Source: Pseudoxanthomonas sp. SL93 (GTDB lineage Bacteria; Pseudomonadota; Gammaproteobacteria; Xanthomonadales; Xanthomonadaceae). Taken from it: DNA of 64,000 bases. Under the pieces are notes generated by a model. The model saw nothing but the letters and a program-made list of their open reading frames with translations, was not told the origin of the DNA and made no database searches. Positions 37,965-45,980 of this stretch are shown here, one piece after another (positions within the stretch are counted from its first letter, which is position 1; each line of letters starts with the position of its first letter). Location: contig NZ_CP113065.1 of assembly GCF_026625825.1 (NCBI RefSeq), positions 2,852,001 to 2,916,000 of the forward strand, read 5' to 3'. A program made the position numbers and the translations under genes.

Positions 37965-38854
37965 CGCGCCATGTCGCCGTCTTCGCAGCAGTGCTTGCAT
38001 CGCTGGTACTGGTGGGCCTCATCGCTTGGCAGCGCACGAGGCGCGAGCCCGCTCCCGTCGCGCACATTCCTGCAGGGGCGACGCTGCTGCAGATGCCGCA
38101 CTACCGTGTGCACAGCACCGCCACGCCGGCACAGACGCAGCAGGTCGGGGACGCCGCGGAAAGCCTGCATGCGGCCTACAGGAAGCTGTTCCCCGCCGAG
38201 ATCAGCGGTTCCACCCCGCCGCTGACGCTGGTGCTGTACGCCAGTCGGGAGGAGTTCCAGCGCAACAACCGCAGCCGGCCGTGGGCCGAGGCGTACTATC
38301 TGCAGCCCGCGAGCTACGCGTACTACAGAGACGGAGCCAATACGTACCACTGGATGCTGCACGAGGTCGTGCATCACCTGAATACCGAAGTCGCCGGCTG
38401 GCGACTGCCCACCTGGGCCAACGAAGGGGTCGCCAGCTATCTGGGCGCGAGCTGGCTCGAGGACGGCGTGCTGACACCGGGACGCAGCGACCCCAACGCC
38501 TACCCGATCTGGTGGCTGTCGCGCATGCAGCTGACAGGGAACCGGCAGGCGGACATCGCCGCCGGTCGGCTCATCCCCCTGCGAGACCTGCTCGAAGGCC
38601 GTGGGCCGGACATCAACAGGCACGTCAATCTCTACTATCTGCACTACTGGAGCCTGTCGCACTTCCTGTTCCACTACCAGGATGGCAAGTACGCGGCGGG
38701 CTACAAGCAGTTGCTCGCACGTGGCGCTTCAACCCCCGACTTCGAGCGTCTGATCGGCCCGGTCGAGGACGTCGAGGCCGCGTGGTACACGTACCTGGTG
38801 GAGGCCATGAAGAGGATGCAACGGTACGACGCGGACAACGGCAGCGAGCGCTGA
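37961..38854 (+). CDS. Membrane-anchored HExxH metallopeptidase-like protein
   Basis: A 297-aa protein starting at ATG 37961, overlapping the previous stop (ATGA). One N-terminal helix (VFAAVLASLVLVGLIAW) anchors it, with the rest probably periplasmic. It has a zinc motif HEVVH at 134-138 and a downstream Glu155 in LPTWANEGVASYLG. This is the gluzincin layout seen in peptidase-MA-like proteins. The motif and spacing are clear; the substrate is unknown. Translational coupling to the acetyltransferase gene is suggested by the overlap. Confidence 0.8.
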   Translation: MTRHVAVFAAVLASLVLVGLIAWQRTRREPAPVAHIPAGATLLQMPHYRVHSTATPAQTQQVGDAAESLHAAYRKLFPAEISGSTPPLTLVLYASREEFQRNNRSRPWAEAYYLQPASYAYYRDGANTYHWMLHEVVHHLNTEVAGWRLPTWANEGVASYLGASWLEDGVLTPGRSDPNAYPIWWLSRMQLTGNRQADIAAGRLIPLRDLLEGRGPDINRHVNLYYLHYWSLSHFLFHYQDGKYAAGYKQLLARGASTPDFERLIGPVEDVEAAWYTYLVEAMKRMQRYDADNGSER

Positions 38855-38880
38855 GCGCGCGTCTATCAGGGCTTCACCCC

Positions 38881-39909
38881 TCAGAGTTTCACCACCACCT
38901 TGCCGAAGTTCTCGCCTTTCAACAGCCCGATCAGTGCCGCCGGAGCGTTTTCCAGGCCGTCTACTTGATCTTCGCGGTACTTGATGCGGCCTTCCTGCAG
39001 CCAGCCGCCCATCTCGCGCAGGAACTGCGGATAGAGCTGGATGAAGTCATGCTGGATGAAGCCGCGCACCGTCAGGTGCCGGGTCAGGATGTGGCTGAGC
39101 AGCATCGGCAGGCGGTCCGGGCCGGCGGGCAATGCGCGGTCGTTGTAGTGCGCCACCAGTCCGCACACCGGAATGCGGGCGAAGTCGTTGAGCAGCGGCA
39201 GCACGGCGTCGAACACGGCGCCACCGACGTTCTCGAAATACACATCGATGCCCTGCGGGCATGCAGCGCGCAGCTGTGCGGCGAAGTCCGGCGCACGATG
39301 GTCCAGCACGACGTCGAAGCCCAGTTCGTCCTGCAGGTAGGCGCGCTTGCGCTCGCCACCGGCGATGCCGACCGTGCGCGCACCCTGCAGCCTGGCGATC
39401 TGCCCGACCGTGGCGCCGACCGGCCCGCTGGCGGCAGCCACGACGACGGTTTCGCCGGGTTGCGGCTTGCCGATCTCATGCAGGCCCACGTAGGCGGTGA
39501 AACCGGGCATGCCGTACACGCCCAGCGCCGTCGTCAACGGCGCGATGCCCGCATCCAGCTTCCGCTTCAGCGCGCGCCCGTCGGCGATGGCATGCGTCTG
39601 CCAGCCGCCGTGTGCCAGCACCATGTCCCCCGGCGTGAGGTCGGGGTGGCGGGATTCGATCACCTCCGACACGGTGCCACCGTCCATCACCTCGCCGATC
39701 TCGACCGGCTTGGCATAGGAACGGCCCGCATTCATCCGCCCGCGCATGTACGGGTCCAGCGACAGGTAGTGGTTGCGCAGCAGCACCTGGCCTTCGCCGG
39801 GCGAGGGCATCGGGACTTGCTCGAGGCGGAAGTTGTCAGCGGTCGGTTCGCCCTGCGGGCGCGCGGCCAGCACGATGCGGGTCAGCGTGGAAGACAGCGG
39901 AATGTTCAT
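38881..39909 (-). CDS. NADP-dependent medium-chain reductase, CurA type
   Basis: A 342-aa zinc-free medium-chain dehydrogenase/reductase. Family signatures are LSLDPYMRGRM, GFTAYVGLHEIGKPQPGETV, the nucleotide site AASGPVGATVGQIARLQGA, and VDVYFENVGG-like IDVYFENVGGAVFDAV. The class reduces alkenals and enones (leukotriene B4 12-hydroxydehydrogenase, curcumin reductase). The start at 39909 (MNIPLSSTLTRIVLAARPQG) is chosen because the upstream frame adds 31 residues with no homology. It is convergent with the preceding gene and divergent from the methyltransferase. Confidence 0.9.
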   Translation of the reverse strand: MNIPLSSTLTRIVLAARPQGEPTADNFRLEQVPMPSPGEGQVLLRNHYLSLDPYMRGRMNAGRSYAKPVEIGEVMDGGTVSEVIESRHPDLTPGDMVLAHGGWQTHAIADGRALKRKLDAGIAPLTTALGVYGMPGFTAYVGLHEIGKPQPGETVVVAAASGPVGATVGQIARLQGARTVGIAGGERKRAYLQDELGFDVVLDHRAPDFAAQLRAACPQGIDVYFENVGGAVFDAVLPLLNDFARIPVCGLVAHYNDRALPAGPDRLPMLLSHILTRHLTVRGFIQHDFIQLYPQFLREMGGWLQEGRIKYREDQVDGLENAPAALIGLLKGENFGKVVVKL

Positions 39910-40091
39910 GCGCGTACCCGGGCGGTGCCGCTGCGACGGCAGTGGCGGATGCGCAGCATAGTCGCTGCCCGGTGAAGCCTTCGCCACGGCCCGGCGCAGC
40001 AACGGCTCGTGCTGGCGTGGGGTGGCGGGTGCGCGATGCGGCGTGAACAGGCTGCGTGGTAGGCTCCGGCCACCTTTCTGGAGGCAATCCC

Positions 40092-40952
40092 ATGACCCGT
40101 ATCTCCCTGTGCCTGGCCGTCGTCACCGCCCTGGCCGCCTCGCAGCCGTTGCTGGCGGAGACCGCCGCCAAGACCGATCGCGCCGTCGCCACCCTGTCGG
40201 CCGCCGATACCGCTTCGCTGGATGCCGTCCTGAAAGGCGCGTGGCGCGACCCGAAGAATGCGGCGCGCGACCGCTACCGCCACCCGAAGGAAACGCTGAC
40301 GTTCTTCGGCGTGACGCCCGACAAGACCGTCATCGAGATCACCCCCGGCGGCGGCTGGTATTCCGAGGTGCTGGCGCCCTACCTGCGCGAGCGCGGCGAA
40401 TACATCGCGGCCGTGGTGGACCCGATGTCCCGGCCCGAAGGCGGCAGCCGCGACTATTACCAGCGTGGCGTGGATGGCCTGTCGAAGAAGTTCGCCGGCG
40501 CCGCCGCGCAGTACGACAAGGCCACGGTGGTGAAGTACGACCCGACCGCGCCGGTGTTCGGTGCGGCCAATTCGGCCGACGTGGTGCTGACCTTCCGCAA
40601 CGTGCACAACTGGCGCAAGGACAAGCAGGCCGCGGGCATGTTCAAGGGCTTCTTCAACGTGCTCAAGCCCGGCGGCGTGCTGGGCGTGGTGGAACACCGG
40701 GCGGCCACCGACGTGCCAGAGGATGACGGCAGCGGCTACGTGGGCGAAGCACAGGTGATCGCGATGGCGGAAGCCGCCGGCTTCCGCCTGGCCGGCAAGA
40801 GCGAGGTCAATGCCAACCCGAAGGACACCAAGGACCACCCCAACGGCGTATGGACGCTGCCGCCGGTGGGTCGCCACGATGCCGCCGAAGCCGCCAAGTA
40901 CCAGGCCATCGGCGAAAGCGACCGCATGACGCTGCGCTTCGTGAAGCCATGA
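40092..40952 (+). CDS. SAM-dependent methyltransferase-like protein with a signal peptide
   Basis: A 286-aa protein with a GGAGG ribosome site. It begins with a Sec signal peptide (ISLCLAVVTALAASQPLLAE). The rest is a class-I methyltransferase fold with motif I as VIEITPGGGWYSEVLAPYL, motif II (VVLTFRNVHNW) and KPGGVLGVVEH. Export of a SAM-dependent enzyme is odd, since SAM is cytoplasmic. It may act on another ligand, or the domain may be a non-enzymatic fold. Related proteins are annotated as predicted methyltransferases. No partner gene is obvious. Confidence 0.82.
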   Translation: MTRISLCLAVVTALAASQPLLAETAAKTDRAVATLSAADTASLDAVLKGAWRDPKNAARDRYRHPKETLTFFGVTPDKTVIEITPGGGWYSEVLAPYLRERGEYIAAVVDPMSRPEGGSRDYYQRGVDGLSKKFAGAAAQYDKATVVKYDPTAPVFGAANSADVVLTFRNVHNWRKDKQAAGMFKGFFNVLKPGGVLGVVEHRAATDVPEDDGSGYVGEAQVIAMAEAAGFRLAGKSEVNANPKDTKDHPNGVWTLPPVGRHDAAEAAKYQAIGESDRMTLRFVKP

Positions 40953-40991
40953 CGCTAGGCGTCGCCGGCGTCCTTCCGTTCTTGCAGGCGC

Positions 40992-42098
40992 ATGCAGATG
41001 ACCCTTCCCCCGGACGACGCGCCTCCTTCGCCTTCCCGGCGTAACGGGCCGGCACTGCTTGGCATCGCCGCGATCGTGGCGGTGGCTGCCGTCGCCTTCG
41101 CCTGGGTGGCCGGGTGGATCGGGCCGACCATGCGCCTGACCGCGCCGCGGCTGGTGGACGACATCGAGAACGGCAAGCCGTATCCCGGCTTCCGTCGCGC
41201 ACACAGCAAGGGCGTCTGCGTGGCCGGCTACTTCGAGCCGAGCACGCAGGCCGCGGCGCTGTCGCGCGCGCGCGTTTTCCGCCAGCCGCGCACACCGGTG
41301 CAGGGTCGCCTTTCGATCGGCGGCGCCGATCCCCATGGCCCCGAAGCACAGGCCCGCGTGCGCAGTCTGGCGCTGTCGCTGCGGACGGACGATGGGCAGG
41401 AGTGGCGGATGGCGATGAACAGCTTCCCGTTCTTCGCGGTGGCCACGCCGGCGGGTTTCCACGCGCAGCTGCTGGCATCGCGACCCGACCCGGCCACCGG
41501 CAAGCCCGATCCGGCGAAGATGGCCGCCTTCCTTGCACAGTATCCGGAGGCGGCACGGTTCCAGGCGTGGGCGAAGTCCGCGCCCTGGTCGAGCAGCTGG
41601 GCGAATACCGAATACAACGGCGTGAACAGCTTCCGCTTCATCGATGCGCAAGGCCGGTCGCGGTTCGTGCGCTGGTCGATGCAACCGCAGGCGCCGTTCC
41701 AGCCAGTGGCGGAAACGACGCGCCAGCAGGCCGAGGCGGACTACCTGCAACGCGAACTGCAGGCCAGGCTGGCGCAGGGGCCGCTGCGTTGGGACCTGGT
41801 GGTGACCGAAGCCGCGCCCGGGGATCCGGTCGACGATCCGTCGCAGCGCTGGCCGGCATCGCGGCCCCGGCACGTGGCCGGGACGCTGGTGCTGGATCGC
41901 AGCCAGGCGCAGGCCTCCGGCGCCTGCCGGGACGTGAACTACGATCCCACGGTGGTGCCGGACGGCATCGCGCTGTCCAACGATCCCATCCTGGCGGCGC
42001 GGGCCGCCGCGTACGCGGTGTCGTTCAACCGCCGCGAACGCGAGACCGCGCGTGCAGCCACGCCGCCGGCCAGCGACGACCGTGAGGCCACGCCATGA
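40992..42098 (+). CDS. Catalase-related peroxidase (SrpA-like), membrane-anchored
   Basis: A 368-aa short catalase-fold protein. One N-terminal helix (LLGIAAIVAVAAVAFAWVAG) anchors it. The distal His is His71 in FRRAHSKGVCVAGYFEPS. The conserved Asn region is RMAMNSFPFFAVATP. A candidate heme-ligand Tyr is in AARAAAYAVSFNRR near the C-terminus. SrpA-type proteins are peroxidases rather than true catalases. The next gene, cytochrome b561, overlaps by ATGA, suggesting that the two form one electron-linked unit. ATG 40992 or 40998 is possible as the start. Confidence 0.88.
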   Translation: MQMTLPPDDAPPSPSRRNGPALLGIAAIVAVAAVAFAWVAGWIGPTMRLTAPRLVDDIENGKPYPGFRRAHSKGVCVAGYFEPSTQAAALSRARVFRQPRTPVQGRLSIGGADPHGPEAQARVRSLALSLRTDDGQEWRMAMNSFPFFAVATPAGFHAQLLASRPDPATGKPDPAKMAAFLAQYPEAARFQAWAKSAPWSSSWANTEYNGVNSFRFIDAQGRSRFVRWSMQPQAPFQPVAETTRQQAEADYLQRELQARLAQGPLRWDLVVTEAAPGDPVDDPSQRWPASRPRHVAGTLVLDRSQAQASGACRDVNYDPTVVPDGIALSNDPILAARAAAYAVSFNRRERETARAATPPASDDREATP

Positions 42099-42691
42099 AC
42101 GGCGATGGGCACTTCGACGGATTCGCGCGCCTGCTGCACTGGAGCATGGCCGTGCTGATCCTGGCGATGCTGTTCATCGGCGTGGGCATGGTGGCCTCGC
42201 TGTCGTTGCGGCCGGTGTTGCTGGATATCCACCGCCCCCTCGGCATCGCCCTGCTGCTGCTGGCGCTGGTCAGGCTGTTCCACCGCTGGCGGCATCCGCC
42301 GCCGCCCTTGCCGCCCGACCTGCCGCGTCTACAGGCGGTGGCAGCGAAGGCATCGCACGTGGTGCTGTATGCGCTGATGCTGGTGATGCCATTGCTGGGC
42401 TGGTCGATGCTGTCGGCCGCCGGCTATCCCGTGCGCATCACCGCGTCGCTCCATCTGCCGGCCATCGTGCCGCACGATCCCGCGCTGTACGCCTGGCTGC
42501 GCGGGGCGCACGGCACACTGGGTTACGCCTTGTTCGCGCTGGTGCTGGTGCACCTGGCAGCGGCCCTGCACCACGCCTGGATACGGCGCGACGGCGTGTT
42601 CGATGCCATGGCGCGCAGCGGGCGACCGCATCGCGACGCGAATGACACGGGCGCCGGCGCGGTGCTGCCGACAGTGCCACCGCAGGACTGA
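42095..42691 (+). CDS. Cytochrome b561
   Basis: A 198-aa membrane protein with four helices and the b561 pattern: ARLLHWSMAVLILAMLFIGV, LDIHRPLGIALLLLALVRL, KASHVVLYALMLVMPLLGW and GYALFALVLVHLAAALHH. The His residues in these helices are the heme-b ligands. The gene overlaps the SrpA-like peroxidase and probably supplies it with electrons from the quinone pool. This pairing is common in proteobacteria. Confidence 0.92.
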   Translation: MNGDGHFDGFARLLHWSMAVLILAMLFIGVGMVASLSLRPVLLDIHRPLGIALLLLALVRLFHRWRHPPPPLPPDLPRLQAVAAKASHVVLYALMLVMPLLGWSMLSAAGYPVRITASLHLPAIVPHDPALYAWLRGAHGTLGYALFALVLVHLAAALHHAWIRRDGVFDAMARSGRPHRDANDTGAGAVLPTVPPQD

Positions 42692-42786
42692 TCCCCGCCG
42701 GCGTCCGGCATGCCGCCACCGCGCTGGACGCCCTGTGGCGATCCGTGTGCAATGCAGGGTCCGTCCGCTGTCCAGGATCCGCCGGC

Positions 42787-43323
42787 GTGCTGATCGCCTT
42801 CAACAAGCCCTTCAACGTGTTGTGCCAGTTCACCGATCGCAGCGTGCCGCCACGGCGCACGCTGGCGGAGTTCGGGCTGCCGCCCGACGTTTACGCAGCC
42901 GGCAGGCTGGACTACGACAGCGAGGGCCTGCTGCTGCTCACCGATGACGGCACACTGGCGAACCGCCTGACCGACCCGCGCCACAAGCAACCCAAGACGT
43001 ATTGGGCGCAGGTGGAGGGCGTGCCGGACGAGGCCAGGCTTGCAGAGTTGAGCGGCGGCGTTCTGTTGAACGATGGACCCACGCGACCGGCACAGGTCTC
43101 TTTGCTGGACATGCCGCCCAAGCTCTGGCCGCGTGATCCGCCTGTGCGCTTCCGCAAGACCGTGCCGGATGCATGGATCGAACTGGTCATCACCGAGGGC
43201 CGCAACCGCCAGGTGCGGCGGATGACGGCGGCGGTGGGGTTGCCGACACTGCGGCTGGTGCGCGTCGCGATGGGCGCCGTGCGACTGGACGGGCTGGCGC
43301 CCGGCCAGTGGCGCGCCTGTTGA
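42787..43323 (+). CDS. rluE: 23S rRNA pseudouridine synthase, RluE-like
   Basis: A 178-aa RsuA/RluE-family enzyme without an S4 domain. The catalytic Asp is in AAGRLDYDSEGLLLLT. Other motifs are LIAFNKPFNVLCQF, KTYWAQVEG and ITEGRNRQVRRMTAAVGLPT. RluE modifies U2457 of 23S rRNA in E. coli. GTG 42787 is preferred as start because it begins right at the conserved LIAFNKPF; ATG 42745 would add 14 residues. RluE is the best family match, but RluB/F-type neighbours cannot be excluded. Confidence 0.85.
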   Translation: MLIAFNKPFNVLCQFTDRSVPPRRTLAEFGLPPDVYAAGRLDYDSEGLLLLTDDGTLANRLTDPRHKQPKTYWAQVEGVPDEARLAELSGGVLLNDGPTRPAQVSLLDMPPKLWPRDPPVRFRKTVPDAWIELVITEGRNRQVRRMTAAVGLPTLRLVRVAMGAVRLDGLAPGQWRAC

Positions 43324-43337
43324 CGCGGCTGCGTCTC

Positions 43338-43407
43338 GTGGGAGCGACGCGGGTTGCGACTGCAGAGGAGAGAGATGCAGTGCGGTCGAGACCCACGTCG
43401 CTCCCAC
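43338..43407 (+). repeat. Paired REP element after rluE
   Basis: GTGGGAGCGACGCGGGTTGC (from 43338) faces ACCCACGTCGCTCCCAC (to 43407), with mismatches in the centre. Same REP family as those at 21215 and 48453. Confidence 0.75.
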
Positions 43408-43442
43408 AACAACGCCGGGGCGGTGTTGCCCCGGCAAAGCGA

Positions 43443-43838
43443 TCAGCTTTCGGCGGAAGAACTGCTCGTCGTCGTGCTGCGCGGCTTGCGCGGCGCGGCG
43501 CGCTTGCTGGCGGTGGTCTTGGTGCCGCTGCCATTGACCTTGCGCGCTTCGATGCGGCGGGACTTGCCTTCGATCGGTGCGCCCGCTTCATCGCGCTTGC
43601 GCTTGCGGTAGGCGGCGAAGGCCAGCAGGCCGACGCCCGCCGCGGTGGCAATGGCCACCGCCGGATTGCGACGCACGAACGCCAGCGCCACCTTGCCACC
43701 GGTCTTCGCTATGCCCAGCGCGGCACCTGTCTGCAGCAGCTTGTCGGCGCTCGGCACCGCGTGCTTGAGGCTGCTGCCGGCCTGGCTGGCCAGCTCCATC
43801 GCGCGGTCGGTGATGATGGTCAACTTGCTCATGTTCAT
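43443..43838 (-). CDS. Small membrane protein with basic C-terminal tail
   Basis: A 131-aa protein. The N-terminal part (1-55) is helical (LTIITDRAMELASQAGSSLK). One helix (PAVAIATAAGVGLLAFAAYR) around 59-78 is followed by a lysine/arginine- and Ser/Thr-rich tail (RRIEARKVNGSGTKTTASKR) ending in a run of Ser. The layout recalls DUF883 (ElaB/YqjD) membrane proteins that bind ribosomes through a soluble part, but no diagnostic motif is seen. It starts at 43838 with a second Met at 43832. Confidence 0.72.
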   Translation of the reverse strand: MNMSKLTIITDRAMELASQAGSSLKHAVPSADKLLQTGAALGIAKTGGKVALAFVRRNPAVAIATAAGVGLLAFAAYRKRKRDEAGAPIEGKSRRIEARKVNGSGTKTTASKRAAPRKPRSTTTSSSSAES

Positions 43839-43942
43839 TACCCCAGGGGTTGTCTACGGGGTCAGTGTCACCGCGCTGATGTTCACGCGATGTCATTCCG
43901 TGCGCCAGTTGCCGACCGCAAGCTGAACGGCGATCATGGCGC

Positions 43943-44602
43943 ATGATCCACGTGCTGCCGAACATCCTCAACGCGGGCGAGCTGGCCATGGTGCGGGAGC
44001 TCATCCCGCAGGTGCGGTTTGCCGATGGCCGCATCACCAACCAGGCCTCGGCGGTGAAGCGCAACCTGCAGGCACCGCTCGAAGACCCTGCCAATGCCCG
44101 CATCGCCGAGATCGCCCGCAATGCGCTGGTGCGCCATGCCGATGTGCGCCTGTTCGGGCAGCCGCGGCAGATGGCGCGCACCACCGTGGTCCGCTACGAG
44201 CCGGGCATGACCTACGGCTGGCACGTGGACGAGGCATTGTTCCCTTCCACGCCGCCGATGCGCAGCGACCTGTCGTGCACGGTCTTCCTCAATTCACCGA
44301 CGGAATACCAGGGCGGCGAGCTGACCATCCAGCTCGGTTCGCAGGAACTGAGCTACAAGCTGCAGGCCGGCGACGCGCTGCTGTATCCGTCGACGACCGT
44401 GCACCAGGTGGCGCCGGTGACGCAGGGCATCCGCATCGCGGCCATCACCTGGCTGCAGAGCTGGGTGGCGGACGTGTCGCGCCGCGAGCTGCTGGCGCAG
44501 ATCGAGGAAGCACGCTCGTTGGCCGATCCCGGCAACGCGCGCCAACTGGTGCTGCTGGAATCGCTGCGCACCAACCTGTTCCGCATGTGGGCCGATACCT
44601 GA
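43943..44602 (+). CDS. Fe(II)/2-oxoglutarate hydroxylase, PiuC/YbiX (PKHD) type
   Basis: A 219-aa dioxygenase. Iron ligands are His94 and Asp96 in TYGWHVDEALF and His154 in STTVHQVAPVT; Arg164 in GIRIAAITWLQSW binds 2-oxoglutarate. The C-terminal helical region (about 175-219) fits the PKHD-type family (YbiX/PiuC). In Pseudomonas, PiuC lies beside a siderophore receptor and is iron-regulated; here no TonB receptor is adjacent. The substrate is unknown. Confidence 0.93.
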   Translation: MIHVLPNILNAGELAMVRELIPQVRFADGRITNQASAVKRNLQAPLEDPANARIAEIARNALVRHADVRLFGQPRQMARTTVVRYEPGMTYGWHVDEALFPSTPPMRSDLSCTVFLNSPTEYQGGELTIQLGSQELSYKLQAGDALLYPSTTVHQVAPVTQGIRIAAITWLQSWVADVSRRELLAQIEEARSLADPGNARQLVLLESLRTNLFRMWADT

Positions 44603-44617
44603 TCTGCGCTGCACGCC

Positions 44618-45631
44618 TCACGCCAGCGACGGATGCCGCTGCTGCAACGTGCTGACGAAAGCTTCCGCGTCCATGATGGCTTGCTCGTGCAGGCCGAACG
44701 AACGCGCCAGGTCATGGCGACGGTCCTCCACGCTGTAGCCATGCTGCTGCGCCTTGGAATAACGTCCCCACGCGGATGAGGCCTTCGCTGCAGCGACCCA
44801 GGCTGTATCCCAGCCGAGGTGTGCGGCCACCGCCGCCAGCGTCGATTCCGGAGACTCCAGCAGGCGTTCGAAGTCCACGTGCAGCACCCGGTCGCCTTCC
44901 GCACTTGTCTGCAATGCCTTGCGACGCGCGTGCTCGGCCAGCCACACCATCGCGCATTGCTGCGGCAGCGTCAGGCGGTGCAGATGCAGCGACGCATCCT
45001 CCCCCACCTGCTCGCGCAGCCATGCCAGGCGCGCGGGCGCCGTCGTTACCGCATCGCGCACGGAGTCCGGCGATTTCAGCAGCGTGGCCAGATAGGGACG
45101 CAGCGGCATGTCCATGAAGATCGCGCGGGCTGCAGGAAACGCCGCCAGCAATGGCCGCACCAGCCCGTTGCAGCTGCTGGTCGCCTTGATGACGCTGCGC
45201 CGGTCCGGCGCCAACGGTCGCGCCAGCCTGCCCACGGTATCGTGCAGCAGCGTCTGCCACGCTTCCCGTGAAAATCGCCCTTGCGGCAGGCCTGCATCGA
45301 CCTGGTGTTCCGCCAGCGTGCGCAACGTCAGCGGTTCACGCAGCACCTGTGTCTGCGGGTGTTCGGCCAGCAGCTGGCTGAGCAGGGTGGAGCCGCAATG
45401 GCCGATGTGGAACAGGAAGTGGCATTCGGCCGGCGTCTCGGTCCAGGGCGGCAAAGTCTCCAGCGCCACCCAGCCGCCCTGCGAGTTCCCGGCCAGCACG
45501 CGTTCGTCCAGGAAGGCCGCCTTCGCGCGTTGCGTGCGGTCCAGCTGCACGAACAACATGCGCCTGCCCACGGCATCCAGCCGGAACGGCATGAAGGCAG
45601 GATCGTGCAGCATCGGGACGGGAGCAGTCAT
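44618..45631 (-). CDS. Sulfotransferase-like P-loop protein
   Basis: A 337-aa protein with the PAPS-binding-type loop FLFHIGHCGSTLLSQLLAEH at about residues 72-91 and a second motif IKATSSCNGLVRPLLAAFP. This suggests a sulfotransferase fold (3'-phosphate-binding strand and helix). No signal peptide or membrane helix is seen. Many such proteins are of unknown substrate; transfer of sulfate to a carbohydrate, peptide or small molecule is a family-level inference only. The gene converges with the hydroxylase gene. Confidence 0.8.
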   Translation of the reverse strand: MTAPVPMLHDPAFMPFRLDAVGRRMLFVQLDRTQRAKAAFLDERVLAGNSQGGWVALETLPPWTETPAECHFLFHIGHCGSTLLSQLLAEHPQTQVLREPLTLRTLAEHQVDAGLPQGRFSREAWQTLLHDTVGRLARPLAPDRRSVIKATSSCNGLVRPLLAAFPAARAIFMDMPLRPYLATLLKSPDSVRDAVTTAPARLAWLREQVGEDASLHLHRLTLPQQCAMVWLAEHARRKALQTSAEGDRVLHVDFERLLESPESTLAAVAAHLGWDTAWVAAAKASSAWGRYSKAQQHGYSVEDRRHDLARSFGLHEQAIMDAEAFVSTLQQRHPSLA

Positions 45632-45661
45632 GGCAACACGCGATGTCGGAAGCGCACGAGT

Positions 45662-45980
45662 CTAAGCGTTCCAGGTGCCGCGCGGCTTGGCGCGATGCGT
45701 GGCTTGGGCACTCCAGGGATCGTCGGGCCGCGCCGAGTGGAACCGGCTACCCACGCACTGCATGAGCCGCCGCCGCGGCAGGCGGTATCGAGCCGCTAGG
45801 TACCGCGCGGCTTGGCGCGATGCGTTGCCTGTGCACTCCAGGGATCGTCAGGCCGCGCCGAGTGGAACCGGCCACCCACGCACTGCATGAGCCGCCGCCG
45901 CGGCAGGCGGTATCGAGCCGCTAGGTACCGCGCGGCTTGGCGCGATGCGTTGCCTGGGCGCTCCAGGGATCATCCGGCCA
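45662..45980 (-). repeat. 125-bp tandem repeat derived from the hrpB 3' end
   Basis: Two full 125-bp units (45674-45798, 45799-45923) and a partial third unit inside the hrpB tail (45924 to about 45978) follow each other. Each encodes, on the minus strand, the last residues of HrpB (DDPWSAQATHRAKPRGT). The two outer units open with ATG (45763 and 45888), giving mini-frames of 33 aa (45662-45763, ending RGTWNA) and 30 aa (45796-45888), both starting MQCVG and containing RFHSARP. Their spacing is exactly 125. Most likely a duplication of the hrpB end with surrounding sequence, not real genes. Confidence 0.85.

Noticed and set aside
45662..45888. Two mini-genes MQCVG...
   Set aside because: They have no ribosome site worth the name and copy the end of HrpB. 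I report them in the repeat entry rather than as genes.
45662..45980. CRISPR-like array
   Set aside because: The units are 125 bp, directly adjacent without unique spacers, and match the hrpB end. They are a tandem duplication, not a CRISPR.
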